A stretch of DNA of 64,000 nt from Propionivibrio limicola (GCF_009469695.1 NZ_SSSR01000010.1:26803-90802), one strand, 5' to 3'; counted from the stretch's first letter, positions 23,650-32,680 are shown. Numbers and translations: made by a program. The notes: generated from the sequence alone by a model not told the origin.

Positions 23650-24426
23650 ATGAAGAGAGTTCAGCGCATCACATCCGCTTTTTCCGCAATCCTTTGCCTG
23701 TCTTTCGGCCTCAGTCTGGCCGACGTCGCTCTGTCAGGCGACAGGCCGGAAAACCGCAGTTGGCAGACGGCGCCGCGCCACTCGGCGGGGATCGCTCCGG
23801 ATCCAGTCCGGCAGGCGGATGTCGCCATCGTGCAGGTTTACTCCGCCGCAACGTATGGCTGGCGCGGTCTGGTGGCGCACCACCCTTGGATCATCTTCAA
23901 GCGAACCGGGGAAACCGCTTTCACCCGCTATGACGTGATCGGCTGGCGCGGCAGCGCCGTGGTTCAGCGCAACTACGCGCTGCCCGACGGGCTCTGGTAC
24001 GGGGCGACGCCCGAGCTACTGGTCGATCACCGCGGCGACGGGGTCGATGCCATGATCGACGAGATCGAAGCGGCCATCAAAGGCTACCCCTACGCGGATA
24101 CCTATCGCAGTTATCCGGGACCGAACAGCAACACGTTTCTCGCCCACATCGGACGGGAAGTGCCTGCGCTCAAGCTCGACCTGCCCGCCAACGCGGTCGG
24201 CAAGGATTACCGCCTGCTCGGCAATCCAGTGGGGTTGTCACCTTCAGGAAGCGGTGTGCAGTTCTCCCTTCTCGGCTTGCTGGGCGCCAGCGTCGGCCTT
24301 CAGGAAGGCGTCGAACTCAACGTGCTGGGGCTGAATTTCGGGTTCGATTTCAACAGCGTGGGGGTCCGCTTGCCGTTCATTGGCCGGATCGGCCTGGACG
24401 ACACGACGGTTTCGCATCGCCCGTAG
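23650..24426 (+). CDS. DUF3750 family protein
   Basis: The 258-residue protein matches the DUF3750 pattern as I recall it: an N-terminal hydrophobic segment (ITSAFSAILCLSFGLSLADV), then RSWQTAPRHSAGIAPDP, VQVYSAATYGWRGLVAHHPW, WYGATPELLVDHRG and YPYADTYRSYPGPNSNTFLA. The conserved His, Cys/Asn-rich blocks suggest an enzyme, but none is characterised to my knowledge. The ATG at 23650 is preferred over the open frame from 23572. Its 3' end overlaps the convergent DUF4405 gene by 50 bp. Confidence 0.78.
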   Translation: MKRVQRITSAFSAILCLSFGLSLADVALSGDRPENRSWQTAPRHSAGIAPDPVRQADVAIVQVYSAATYGWRGLVAHHPWIIFKRTGETAFTRYDVIGWRGSAVVQRNYALPDGLWYGATPELLVDHRGDGVDAMIDEIEAAIKGYPYADTYRSYPGPNSNTFLAHIGREVPALKLDLPANAVGKDYRLLGNPVGLSPSGSGVQFSLLGLLGASVGLQEGVELNVLGLNFGFDFNSVGVRLPFIGRIGLDDTTVSHRP

Positions 24427-25165
24427 TCATTGAAAGTGCTTCCGTCAATTTCCGCCGTGCGGGGGTAGGGCGCTGTTTCATGGTGGCGCTGGCGCTGCTT
24501 CGTTCTTTCTGCGACCACTTCAGGACATAGTGCGTCAGGCACACATAGACGCCGATGATGGCCAGGTATTGCGCGAAGTAGAGGACGATAGAGAGAACCG
24601 ACTCGTCGAAATTCCAGTAGTCGAACGAAAAATAGGCGATCAGCTTGGCGTAGAGATTGCGTTCGAGCGACGCATGGACGCCGTAGGCAGCGATCAGCGC
24701 GGCCGCGCAGCGCGAAAGCATCGTACGCCAGCGGCTGCTCGCCGAAATGCCGCCCCTCTTGCGCATTTCGGCCATGATCAACCGCCAGTGCATGCCCAGA
24801 TGGATCGACATCAAGACCAGAAACCAGTAGGCCGACGTGGTGTGAATCTCCCGTGGCAGGAAATCGCCCTCGACACCCAGCAGCCCGCCGATCAGGCGCG
24901 AATTCACCAACCCGCTGACGACAAGTGTCAACGTCGTCGCCAGAACGAGCAGATTGACGGCGATACTGACAATCCGGCGCCCGTTGTACTTGCCATTCAA
25001 CAAGGTGGCATACCACCGGCCGTTGAGCGCAAGGTTGTGAACGAGGAAAAAACCGAGCACGACGAAGCCGATCAGTTCATGCACCGTGTTGCCGGTCAAT
25101 TGGTAGGCAAACGCGAGCAGGATCAAGACCGTCATGATCAGATCGATGGCGAGTTTCTTCAGCAC
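24377..25165 (-). CDS. DUF4405 membrane protein, possible b-type cytochrome
   Basis: The 262-residue protein has about six hydrophobic segments and histidines inside them (NTVHELIGFVVLGFFLVHNL; HTTSAYWFLVLMSIHLGMHW), the layout of DUF4405 and cytochrome b561-like proteins. It could bind haem b and move electrons across the membrane. The C-terminal 45 residues are basic and polar. It lies 38 bp downstream of the cyclophilin-like gene and after the exported flavodoxin, so a periplasmic redox relay is inferred. Confidence 0.72.
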   Translation of the reverse strand: MLKKLAIDLIMTVLILLAFAYQLTGNTVHELIGFVVLGFFLVHNLALNGRWYATLLNGKYNGRRIVSIAVNLLVLATTLTLVVSGLVNSRLIGGLLGVEGDFLPREIHTTSAYWFLVLMSIHLGMHWRLIMAEMRKRGGISASSRWRTMLSRCAAALIAAYGVHASLERNLYAKLIAYFSFDYWNFDESVLSIVLYFAQYLAIIGVYVCLTHYVLKWSQKERSSASATMKQRPTPARRKLTEALSMTTGDAKPSCRPGRSGQ

Positions 25166-25203
25166 GATTCAGCCTTGTCCGTGAGAGTGGGGGAGGGCAG
25201 CCC

Positions 25204-25650
25204 TTATTTGGCAACCTCAATCCGCATGTCGACCGACTCATCCAGCGCATCGAACGCCTTCAGATCGGAGGTGACCTTTCCCATCACGATCAGGTCGGAA
25301 AGCGAGGTATTGCCGGTATCGTTGAAGAACACTGCGAACGATCCGCCCGGCGCCCAGTAAGCCACGTCGCCGTTCGCGAAGCGGTTTCGTTTCGGCGCGT
25401 CCTCGGAAAGGCGGTTGGCCACCTTCCCGTAGTATTCCCGGTGGCCCCAGCGGGTCATTTTCATGGTGACGGGCAGCGACTTGATGAAGTCTCGCGTGGT
25501 TGCGCTGTCGTCCAGCGTGGCCGCGATGACTGTGTTGCCTACTGTCATCGTAATCTGCGTCGCAGCGGCCGCTGATCCCGTCATCGGACCGGCCAGCAGT
25601 GCGCAGGCGGCACTGCCCAGCAACACCATCTTTGCCATCTTGCGTTTCAT
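25204..25650 (-). CDS. Secreted cyclophilin-like fold protein
   Basis: The 148-residue protein has a signal peptide (KMVLLGSAACALLAGPMTGS, cut near AAAA) followed by a cyclophilin-like barrel: ITMTVGNTVIAATLDDSATT, REYYGKVANRL, FANGDVAYWAPGGSFAVFF. Such proteins resemble cyclophilin A in fold but are not shown to be prolyl isomerases. AGGAGG lies nine bases before the ATG. It follows the flavodoxin gene by 13 bp. Confidence 0.82.
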   Translation of the reverse strand: MKRKMAKMVLLGSAACALLAGPMTGSAAAATQITMTVGNTVIAATLDDSATTRDFIKSLPVTMKMTRWGHREYYGKVANRLSEDAPKRNRFANGDVAYWAPGGSFAVFFNDTGNTSLSDLIVMGKVTSDLKAFDALDESVDMRIEVAK

Positions 25651-25663
25651 GCCTTGCTACCTC

Positions 25664-26326
25664 CTAGACCGTCATTCCGAGTTTGCGTAACCACTCGTCC
25701 ACTTCGCGCCGGGAGGAATCCGATCTGACGGTACTGTTGTTGCCGCCCCGCAGGGCGATGCCATCCAGAATACGTGCCTTCGGACAAAGCGATTTCATGT
25801 CCGTCACGCTGCGCCCGAGGTGGCTGCCTTCGTGCGTGCAGAACGGGATCAGCGTCTTGCCGGCAAAATCGTATTTCTCGAAGAAGCTGAAAAAGGCCAT
25901 CGGGAACGTGCCCCACCAGTTCGGGTAGCCGACGAAAACCGTGTCGTAGGCCCCCATGTTCTGGACTTCGGCGGTCAGTTGAGGGCGGAAATTGGCCTCC
26001 AGTTCGCGCTTGGCCTGATCGGTGGTTGCCCGGTATTCCTTGGGATAGGAATGGACAGTGCGGAGTTCGAACATTTCGCCGCCAACACGCTGCTGGATCT
26101 GATTGGCCAATTCACGGGTGTTGCCGGTTCGTGAGTAATAGGCGATCAGAATTTTTCGCTTCGTGTTTTCCGCAGCAAAAGCGGAGGAAACGATCGGGCT
26201 GGCAACGCCTGCGACAAGGCCGGCAGCGGTGGCCTTGAGTAGCTTTCTTCGGCGCTCGTCTTGCGGCTTCTCCGGATCGGGGATCAATGTGCAATTGCTG
26301 GGCGTGTTGTCAGAATCTCGTTTCAT
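25664..26326 (-). CDS. Tat-exported flavodoxin
   Basis: The 220-residue protein has a twin-arginine signal (DERRRKLLKATAAGLVAGVA, cut near AFAA) and a flavodoxin domain with the FMN phosphate loop YYSRTGNTRELA, then VGYPNWWGTFPMAFFSFFE and CTHEGSHLGRS. Tat export suits a protein that folds around FMN in the cytosol. It starts a minus operon with the cyclophilin-like and DUF4405 genes and diverges from a LysR gene 162 bp away. It would be a periplasmic one- or two-electron carrier; partners are unknown. Confidence 0.86.
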   Translation of the reverse strand: MKRDSDNTPSNCTLIPDPEKPQDERRRKLLKATAAGLVAGVASPIVSSAFAAENTKRKILIAYYSRTGNTRELANQIQQRVGGEMFELRTVHSYPKEYRATTDQAKRELEANFRPQLTAEVQNMGAYDTVFVGYPNWWGTFPMAFFSFFEKYDFAGKTLIPFCTHEGSHLGRSVTDMKSLCPKARILDGIALRGGNNSTVRSDSSRREVDEWLRKLGMTV

Positions 26327-26488
26327 TGGCTATGTCTTTCAAATCGCCGGAGTGGGTATTTCCTGGCGCGGTTTCGGTTCTGCCAACTCGGCATTGGCTT
26401 GATTTCAGAGGCAAACAGGAATTTACCAGCGGGGCTCGACCACGATTAGATAGTAGAATCCGCATGAACCTATAAGCTGAGTTCATCA

Positions 26489-27418
26489 ATGCCTCACCCA
26501 AACTTCAATGATCTTCTGGCTTTTGTCATGGTGGCGCGCGAGGGAAGTTTTACCCGTGCGGCGGCCCAACTGGGCGTGTCCCAATCAGCGCTTAGCTACA
26601 CCATTCGCGGATTGGAGGCGCGGCTCGGCCTTCGGTTGCTGACTCGAACAACTCGCAGCGTTTCTCCCACCGAAGCCGGAGAACGCCTGCTCAAAACCCT
26701 GGCTCCGCGATTTGAGGAGATTGAGGCGGAACTGGCCGCCCTGAGCGAACTCAAGGAGAAGCCTGCCGGCACGATCCGCATCACGACGGCCGAGCACGCG
26801 GCTGACAGCATTCTCTGGCCAAAGCTATCCAAACTTCTAGCCGAATACCCGGACATCAAGGTCGAAATCAACCTGAATTACGGCTTGACCGATATCGTGG
26901 CGCAGCGGTTCGATGCGGGCGTGCGCTTGGGCGACCAGGTCGAGAAGGACATGATCGCGGTTCGAATCGCGCCGGAGTTGCGCATGGCCGTTGTCGGATC
27001 GCCGGCCTATTTCTCGAAGCGGCGAATACCTGAAACGCCGCAGGACCTCGCGACGCACGATTGCATCGGACTGCGCCTGCCGACATACGACAGTCTGCTT
27101 CCTTGGGAATTCGAGCGAGACGGCCATGTACTGAAGGTGCGCGCACAAGGTCAGTGGTTGTTCAATACCGGCACGTCGATACGTCGGGCCGCCCTGGCGG
27201 GATGTGGGCTGGCCTATCTTCCAATGGATATGGTCGAGCCGCACGTAGCCGAAGGTAGCCTTGTGTCAGTGCTTGGGGAGTGGTGCCCGCAGTTTCCGGG
27301 ATACCACCTTTACTATCCGAGCCGTCGCCAATCGTCACCCGCGTTCAAGCTGGTTGTTGATGCTTTGCGTTGGGACCCAATACCGGGCATGCCTGATCCA
27401 GCCTCGGCGAAATCATGA
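26489..27418 (+). CDS. LysR-family regulator
   Basis: The 309-residue protein has an N-terminal HTH (SFTRAAAQLGVSQSALSYTI, RLLTRTTRSVSPTEAGERLL) and an effector domain ending PGYHLYYPSRRQSSPAFKLV. It diverges from the flavodoxin operon and probably controls it. It is a paralogue of the LysR at 14005. Confidence 0.9.
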   Translation: MPHPNFNDLLAFVMVAREGSFTRAAAQLGVSQSALSYTIRGLEARLGLRLLTRTTRSVSPTEAGERLLKTLAPRFEEIEAELAALSELKEKPAGTIRITTAEHAADSILWPKLSKLLAEYPDIKVEINLNYGLTDIVAQRFDAGVRLGDQVEKDMIAVRIAPELRMAVVGSPAYFSKRRIPETPQDLATHDCIGLRLPTYDSLLPWEFERDGHVLKVRAQGQWLFNTGTSIRRAALAGCGLAYLPMDMVEPHVAEGSLVSVLGEWCPQFPGYHLYYPSRRQSSPAFKLVVDALRWDPIPGMPDPASAKS

Positions 27419-27437
27419 CAAAAGAGGACGAGCGTAA

Positions 27438-28145
27438 TTACTTCATCGTCCCATCGTAGGTAGCCACATCGGTTTTGTAGCATCCGCAGGAGGCGCGCTC
27501 CAAACCGTTGCGGTCGAGGATTTTCACCTCGCCACGCCGATAGCTGATCAATTTTCGATTTTGTAGCGAAGAGGCGGCCTTGGTGACTCCGACACGGCGC
27601 ACGCCAAGCATGCAGGCCAGGTATTCGTGCGTCACATGAAACTCATCCGACTGCGCCCGATCCTGTGTCATCAGCAGCCAGCGGGCTGGTCGAGTCTCCA
27701 CGACATGGAAACGTGTGCAGACAGCCGTTTGCGCGAGTTGCCCCATCAATACATAGAGATAGCGTTTCAGCAGTTTTTGAAGCGCCGGACTAAGTTCGAG
27801 TTCACGGCAAAAAGGCGCCACATCCATGCGCAAGGCGGTGCCCTTTCCCTGCACGATGGCGTGCAGCGGTGATACATCCACTCCGAGTACCAGAGAAATC
27901 CCGAGCATTCCTTCGTTACCGACCAACCCCACTTCCAGGCCGGGGCGGCCATCGATCGATGCAACCAAGGAAATGAAGCTTTCCGTGGGAAAGTAAACGT
28001 GACGAATACGTTCGCCGGGCTTGTTCAGAACTTCGGCAAACAGCAAGTCGACCGGTTCGCAACCTGCCATGAATCGCAGGTGGTCTTTGTGTGGAAGAGC
28101 GGCAAGTAGACGGTTCTTGGCAGGTGCAGGGTGGGTGTGCTCCAC
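27438..28145 (-). CDS. Crp/Fnr-family regulator
   Basis: The 235-residue protein has a cyclic-nucleotide-binding-like domain (about 15-130, [38 protein letters not shown]) and a C-terminal winged HTH ([22 protein letters not shown]). The GTG at 28145 follows AGGAG by seven bases and is preferred to a GTG at 28184. Iron-sulfur cysteines of Fnr are absent. It is the most divergent of three Crp/Fnr proteins in the window. A copy of the shared palindrome lies 140 bp upstream. Confidence 0.87.
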   Translation of the reverse strand: MEHTHPAPAKNRLLAALPHKDHLRFMAGCEPVDLLFAEVLNKPGERIRHVYFPTESFISLVASIDGRPGLEVGLVGNEGMLGISLVLGVDVSPLHAIVQGKGTALRMDVAPFCRELELSPALQKLLKRYLYVLMGQLAQTAVCTRFHVVETRPARWLLMTQDRAQSDEFHVTHEYLACMLGVRRVGVTKAASSLQNRKLISYRRGEVKILDRNGLERASCGCYKTDVATYDGTMK

Positions 28146-28284
28146 GTCGATTCTCCTGACTTTGACGAACAGGGCAAGCGGCACATGGATAAATTGCGAT
28201 GCAATCCCGATGTCGGATGCGGACTCGGGGCAAACGGTTTCCCCGACAGAATTTTCGTCATTGTGGAGTGAAGACCGGAGAATG

Positions 28285-28304
28285 TATGGGCGCTAGCGCA
28301 CATA
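28285..28304 (-). promoter_or_regulatory. Stress-island palindrome, site 1
   Basis: The plus strand reads TATGGGCGCTAGCGCACATA. Read on the minus strand it gives TGTGCGCTAGCGCCCATA, close to consensus TGTGCGCTAGCGWACAGA. It lies upstream of the minus-strand Crp/Fnr gene at 28145. Confidence 0.6.
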
Positions 28305-28330
28305 ACACGATCAAGTATCGGCGGAAGGAT

Positions 28331-28340
28331 CCCCCCCCCC
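28331..28340. repeat. Run of ten C
   Basis: A C10 homopolymer lies just downstream of the Crp/Fnr gene ending at 28354, next to CGCGAAAATGCGGG. It may be prone to slippage or sequence error. Confidence 0.7.
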
Positions 28341-28353
28341 GCGAAAATGCGGG

Positions 28354-29073
28354 TTACGAAGCGATTTTGTCTGGCAGCAGACGCTCTGACTCTTTCTTGA
28401 CGACCGCGTAGCATTCGCAGACCCGCGCTTCCAGGCCCGGCCGGTCGAGTACGGTGATGCGGCCACGGTGGTACTCGATCAAGCCGGCCTTCTGCACGTT
28501 ACCAGCCGCCTCCGTGACTCCTTCGCGGCGCACGCCGAGCATATTGGCGATCAGTTCCTGCGTCATGACCAGTTCGTTGGTGGGCAAGCGGTCGAGGCTC
28601 AGCAACAGCCAGCGGCAGAACTGTTGATCCAGTGAATGGTGGCGGTTGCATACCGCCGTCTGGGCCATTTGCGTCAGCAGCGACTGGGTGTAGCGCAGCA
28701 GCAGATGCTGCATCGGACCGGCGCGATAGAACTCATTTTTCAACATCTGCCCAGGTAACCGGTAAGCCTCCCCGGCGCTTTGTACAACGGCCCGGCTGGG
28801 GGTGGTTTCACCGCCCATGAACAGCGATACGCCGACGATTCCTTCGTTGCCGACAATCGCAATCTCGGTCGATGCACCGTCTTCCATGACGTAGAGCAAC
28901 GATACGATGGCCGTGGTTGGAAAATAGACGTGGCGCATTTGAACGCCGGATTCGTAAAGCACATGGCCGAGCGGCATCGGAACCGCTTCCAGGTATGGCA
29001 ACAAGCGCGCGTATTCGTCTGCCGGCAGGGCGGCGAGAAGGTGGCTTTGGCGCGGCGAATCAAGCGTTGGCAT
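28354..29073 (-). CDS. Crp/Fnr-family regulator
   Basis: The 239-residue protein has a cNMP-binding-like domain (LPYLEAVPMPLGHVLYESGV, RHVYFPTTAIVSLLY, EIAIVGNEGIVGVSLFMGG) and a C-terminal winged HTH (TQELIANMLGVRREGVTEAA). It is strikingly similar to 42561-43448 across its length, so the two are recent paralogues. The conserved phosphate-binding Arg of cAMP-binding Crp is not in the usual place, so cAMP is doubtful. It diverges from the cyclopropane synthase-like gene, with a palindrome copy in between. Confidence 0.88.
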   Translation of the reverse strand: MPTLDSPRQSHLLAALPADEYARLLPYLEAVPMPLGHVLYESGVQMRHVYFPTTAIVSLLYVMEDGASTEIAIVGNEGIVGVSLFMGGETTPSRAVVQSAGEAYRLPGQMLKNEFYRAGPMQHLLLRYTQSLLTQMAQTAVCNRHHSLDQQFCRWLLLSLDRLPTNELVMTQELIANMLGVRREGVTEAAGNVQKAGLIEYHRGRITVLDRPGLEARVCECYAVVKKESERLLPDKIAS

Positions 29074-29418
29074 GTGTTTCTCCCGATTATCAATGCGACT
29101 TCAACCGTGCGTTGAATGGGCTATCAATCACAGACCGGATGCGATAAAGGCTGACGATTTCATTATGTTCGACAGCGCACATTTAGCAACCAATGGCTTG
29201 ACCAGAAGTTTGGCCAAAACCAGACCATCCGGAAGATCGGCGGGGCCACGTGTCAGCCCTTTATGTACGGAAGCGAACAGACGTTGAAGGCGGTCACAAT
29301 GAACATTCATCTTGTGCACTCAATTCCCGCGGCCATGCCAAAGACGTAAAAACAATGGCGTTATGAAATCGTAGAACTTCGGAATTGAACACATCCTTTT
29401 ATGGAGGTGACGCAATTG
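29074..29418. other. Divergent intergenic region
   Basis: This 345-bp gap separates the Crp/Fnr gene and the cyclopropane synthase-like gene. It holds one palindrome copy at 29164-29183 and the GGAGGTG ribosome site just before 29419. I see no gene in it. Confidence 0.6.
29164..29183 (-). promoter_or_regulatory. Stress-island palindrome, site 2
   Basis: The plus strand reads TATGTTCGACAGCGCACATT. Its minus-strand reading is TGTGCGCTGTCGAACATA. It lies 91 bp upstream of the Crp/Fnr start at 29073 and 235 bp upstream of the plus-strand gene. Confidence 0.6.
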
Positions 29419-30585
29419 ATGAATACCAATACACAACCTGCTCTGGCAAAGTTCTACGAACCGATACTGCAGCGGATTCAGAAGCATCTAGCCGATCAGG
29501 TCAAGATTCCCTTTGGGATTCGATTATGGGAAGGTCGCGTTTATCGCTTCGGAGAAGGCGAGCCGACAGTGGATATCGTGGTTAACGATCGTCGAGGCTT
29601 GATCGCCCTCAGCCGGTTTGATGAACTGAGCATTTGCGAGGCTTATATGACTGGCAGCCTCGATGTAGTGGGAAACATGCTGCCATTCGTCAGCCTCCGT
29701 GGCACATTGAACGACAGCCATCCTCTGCATTATCTCTGGCGCCGCATCGCGCCATGGCTCATCGGCCGGGTGACGACCAACCGGCAGGCGATTGCCGCTC
29801 ACTATGAATTCGACAATGACTTTTACCTCAAATTTCTCGACCCGAGCCGCTGTTATTCGCAGGCGGTGTTCGAGTGCGATGATGAGCCTCTGGAAACGGC
29901 CCAACGTCGCAAGCTGGATTTTGCCATCCAGTCTTGCCGACTTGAGCCGGGAGATCGCGTCCTTGATGTTGGCTGCGGCTGGGGCAGTTTTACCGAGCAT
30001 GCCGGACGGCGCGGTATTCAAGTCACCTCCCTGACAATTTCCCGTCAGTCGGAAAAATTTGTGAAGGATCTAATTCTCCGACTTCAACTTCCAGCCCAAG
30101 TGCTGAATCAGGATTTTCTGACGCACCGCTCGGCGGAACCGTATGACGCGATAGTGATTCTCGGCGTGATGGAACACCTCCCAGATTACCCCGGCGTGCT
30201 GCAGCGTTTCCAGCAGTTGCTGAAGCCGGGTGGGCGTGTCTATCTTGACGCCAGCGCTTTCCGGGAAAAACATGTCAAACCAACCTTCGTCTCGCGCTAT
30301 ATTTTTCCCGGTGACCATTCCTTCTTCTGCTTGCACGACTTCCTGACGGCGGTGTCCAGAACGCAACTCGACGTGCTGGAAGTCTACAACGACCGCAACA
30401 ATTACTTCCTCACGTGTAAGGCCTGGGCCGAGAAGCTAGAGGTTGCACGGGATGAAATCATCCGTTGCTGGGGCGAGGAGCTTTACCGTCGTTTCCGGCT
30501 CTATCTCTGGGGATCGGCCTATGCTTTTCTCAATCGCGGCATGGGGGCCTACCGAGTCGTACTGGAGCGGCCCCATGAGGTTTGA
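29419..30585 (+). CDS. Cyclopropane-fatty-acyl-phospholipid synthase family methyltransferase
   Basis: The 388-residue protein has an N-terminal domain typical of the family (VNDRRGLIALSRFDELSICEAYMTG) and a SAM-dependent methyltransferase domain with motif I VLDVGCGWGSF, then YDAIVILGVMEHLPDY and a C-terminal WGSAYAFLNRGMGAYRVV. CFA synthase adds a methylene bridge from SAM to unsaturated acyl chains in the inner membrane, protecting against acid and osmotic stress. GGAGGTG before the ATG at 29419 decides the start. Substrate specificity cannot be read from sequence alone. Confidence 0.85.
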   Translation: MNTNTQPALAKFYEPILQRIQKHLADQVKIPFGIRLWEGRVYRFGEGEPTVDIVVNDRRGLIALSRFDELSICEAYMTGSLDVVGNMLPFVSLRGTLNDSHPLHYLWRRIAPWLIGRVTTNRQAIAAHYEFDNDFYLKFLDPSRCYSQAVFECDDEPLETAQRRKLDFAIQSCRLEPGDRVLDVGCGWGSFTEHAGRRGIQVTSLTISRQSEKFVKDLILRLQLPAQVLNQDFLTHRSAEPYDAIVILGVMEHLPDYPGVLQRFQQLLKPGGRVYLDASAFREKHVKPTFVSRYIFPGDHSFFCLHDFLTAVSRTQLDVLEVYNDRNNYFLTCKAWAEKLEVARDEIIRCWGEELYRRFRLYLWGSAYAFLNRGMGAYRVVLERPHEV

Positions 30586-30732
30586 ACGGAGTTTTCCGGT
30601 AAATACCAGTCCGGCTGAGTACCAGCGCAACGAAAAATCACGAGCGCCAGCATGTGTAGGCAACCCAAGCAACGGTAGCTGTTGGGCCGTTTTTCGCCGG
30701 GTGAGACAGCAATCACATACAAAATTAGAGCC

Positions 30733-30752
30733 TGTGTTCGCTAGCAGACAGA
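30733..30752 (-). promoter_or_regulatory. Stress-island palindrome, site 3
   Basis: The plus strand reads TGTGTTCGCTAGCAGACAGA, whose reverse is TGTCTGCTAGCGAACACA. It lies 117 bp upstream of the glycine-zipper lipoprotein start. Confidence 0.6.
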
Positions 30753-30868
30753 CGACGGCGGCGATTATCCCTAAATTGCTTTCGACTACCTGAATGACGC
30801 GAAGGTACGTTCTGGAAGGTAGTTGGAATGAAACACCAGAAACACACTGAATTTAAAGAGGTAACCCC

Positions 30869-31084
30869 ATGAAAACGATGCAAAGATTTGCAATCAGTTC
30901 AGTAGCTGTCGCCGTGTTGCTCGGTTTGGGAGCGTGCTCCGGGATGTCGAGGCAGGATCAGAACACGGCAATCGGTGCCGGAGTCGGCGCCGTTGGCGGT
31001 GCCGTTCTTACGGGTGGCAGTGCAGTCGGGACGGTCGGCGGCGCCGCCGTCGGCGGCGTGATCGGTCACGAAGTCAGCAAATGA
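30869..31084 (+). CDS. Glycine-zipper lipoprotein (OsmB-like)
   Basis: The 71-residue protein has a lipoprotein signal peptide with lipobox LGAC (Cys23), then a glycine-rich zipper (AIGAGVGAVGGAVL, AVGTVGGAAVGGVIGHEVSK). It should be an outer-membrane or periplasmic-face lipoprotein whose zipper inserts in membrane. OsmB of E. coli has the same layout and responds to osmotic stress. A palindrome copy lies upstream and a 12-bp hairpin downstream. Confidence 0.85.
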   Translation: MKTMQRFAISSVAVAVLLGLGACSGMSRQDQNTAIGAGVGAVGGAVLTGGSAVGTVGGAAVGGVIGHEVSK

Positions 31085-31150
31085 TGATCAACGTGTGATG
31101 CGGCTAACCCATACGGCAGGAACAGCACCGCTGTTTATCCTCATGATCGG

Positions 31151-31190
31151 GAAAGCGAATGTATCGACTACAGACTCATTCGCTTTCCTG
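31151..31190 (+). terminator. Hairpin between two lipoprotein genes
   Basis: A 12-bp inverted repeat GGAAAGCGAATG/CATTCGCTTTCC follows the glycine-zipper gene. There is no T tract, so it may be a terminator or a stabilising hairpin. Confidence 0.5.
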
Positions 31191-31216
31191 TGACGAGCTT
31201 ACTGGAGTGTCAAAGC

Positions 31217-31420
31217 ATGAAAATAATCACAATCCTCAAAACAATTGCGGTCGCCTTGGTCGTCGGCGTTGTGTTTGCAACGCTCCCCGGCTGTCAGAAG
31301 CAGGAAGGGCCGGCCGAGCGGGCCGGTAAGGAAGTCGACCAAGCGGTCGATAAGGCTGGGCAGCAGATTGAAAAAGCCGGAGAAAACATTCAGGACGCCG
31401 CAAAAGGCGACAAGAAGTAA
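31217..31420 (+). CDS. Small lipoprotein with amphipathic repeats
   Basis: The 67-residue protein has a signal peptide ending in lipobox LPGC (after VVGVVFAT), then a charged helix made of heptad-like blocks (AERAGKEVDQAVDKAGQQIE, KAGENIQDAAKGDKK) like LEA-type or entericidin-related stress proteins. GGAG lies ten bases before the ATG at 31217. A strong hairpin with TTTT follows. Function is unknown; envelope stress protection is inferred from shape and context. Confidence 0.8.
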   Translation: MKIITILKTIAVALVVGVVFATLPGCQKQEGPAERAGKEVDQAVDKAGQQIEKAGENIQDAAKGDKK

Positions 31421-31462
31421 TGGCTCCGCAAAAAGCGTCTGATTGAGAGCAGAGAGTACAGA

Positions 31463-31490
31463 GGATTCGATGTACGAATCGAATCCTTTT
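31463..31490 (+). terminator. Rho-independent terminator
   Basis: The stem GGATTCGA/TCGAATCC (31463-31470 and 31479-31486) is followed by TTTT. It ends the small lipoprotein transcript. Confidence 0.65.
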
Positions 31491-31562
31491 CCCCTGCTGC
31501 GCAGGTCATCTTTTATGAACATCTAGGCTTTGCCGGCCACCGTTTTTCTGACAGCATGCGTC

Positions 31563-32669
31563 ATGCAAACTTTTCATTGCGACCATTGCGGTCAATTGGT
31601 GTTCTTCGAGAATGTGCTCTGCGAGAATTGCGCTCAGGCACTGGGTTACCTGGCCGATTTGCATACGATGAGCGCCCTCGCACCGGCCACGGGTGGGCTC
31701 TGGCGCCGTCTCGGCGCCGACGGTTCTCTCTACCGGATGTGCCGCAATTACGCAGAGGAGAACGTCTGCAACTGGATGCTGCCGGCGCATGATCCGAATG
31801 ACCTGTGTGCTTCCTGTCGTCTGACCGAGATCATTCCGTCGCTCGGTTTCCCGCAAAATCGCACCTACTGGTATCGCCTCGAACAGGCCAAGCGACGACT
31901 GCTCCATACGCTGTCGACACTGGGGCTTGTGCCGGTGAGCAAGACGGTGGATTCGCGGCAGGGGCTGGCCTTTCGTTTCCTTGCCGATAGCGTCCAGACC
32001 GGCAAAGTCATTACCGGGCACGATAGCGGAGTCATTACCCTCAATATTGCCGAGGCGGATGACGTGCAACGCGAATACACGCGAGCACGGCTGGGCGAAC
32101 CTTATCGCACGCTGCTCGGCCATTTTCGCCATGAAATCGGTCATTACTACTGGGATCGATTGGTCGCCGGGAGCGTCTGGCTTGATGCTTTCCGGCGGTT
32201 GTTCGGCGACGAACGGGCCAACTACGACACGAGTCTCCAGCGCCACTACGATCTGGGGCCGCCGGCGAACTGGTCGAAATCTTTCGTCAGTGCCTACGCG
32301 AGTTCACATCCGTGGGAAGACTGGGCTGAAACCTGGGCGCAGTATCTGCTCATGGTCGATGCACTGGATACGGTGCAGGCCTGTGGTTTGGAGTTGGTCC
32401 CGATGCGGCCGGATGAACCTTCGCTGGCGCGAATAGCACATCCCGGCCAGAGGGCGTCTTTCGATCAGATGCTGGAACGCTGGTTTCCGCTTTGCTACGT
32501 GCTGAACAACCTACACGGAAGCCTGGGGATGCCCGATGGCTATCCCTTGTCGCTGTCAGCACCAGTTGTCGACAAACTGCGATTCGTGCATCAGGTGTAT
32601 CGGGTTCCTGATAGATCAGCCGCCTTGGATGCCACCGCGAAGGTGGCTCTCCAAGAGCAAAGTGATTAA
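31563..32669 (+). CDS. Putative zinc-binding metallopeptidase with N-terminal zinc ribbon
   Basis: The 368-residue cytosolic protein begins with a zinc ribbon (CDHCGQLVFFENVLCENC) and a second cysteine group (CRNYAEENVCNWML, LCASCRLTE). A zincin motif HEIGH (His190, Glu191, His194) lies in LGHFRHEIGHYYWD, with a later WEDWAETWAQYL that can supply the third ligand. This matches the family usually annotated as putative zinc-binding metallopeptidase. The ATG at 31563 places the ribbon at the start. Substrate unknown. Confidence 0.82.
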   Translation: MQTFHCDHCGQLVFFENVLCENCAQALGYLADLHTMSALAPATGGLWRRLGADGSLYRMCRNYAEENVCNWMLPAHDPNDLCASCRLTEIIPSLGFPQNRTYWYRLEQAKRRLLHTLSTLGLVPVSKTVDSRQGLAFRFLADSVQTGKVITGHDSGVITLNIAEADDVQREYTRARLGEPYRTLLGHFRHEIGHYYWDRLVAGSVWLDAFRRLFGDERANYDTSLQRHYDLGPPANWSKSFVSAYASSHPWEDWAETWAQYLLMVDALDTVQACGLELVPMRPDEPSLARIAHPGQRASFDQMLERWFPLCYVLNNLHGSLGMPDGYPLSLSAPVVDKLRFVHQVYRVPDRSAALDATAKVALQEQSD

Positions 32670-32680
32670 CTCAGCATGAG

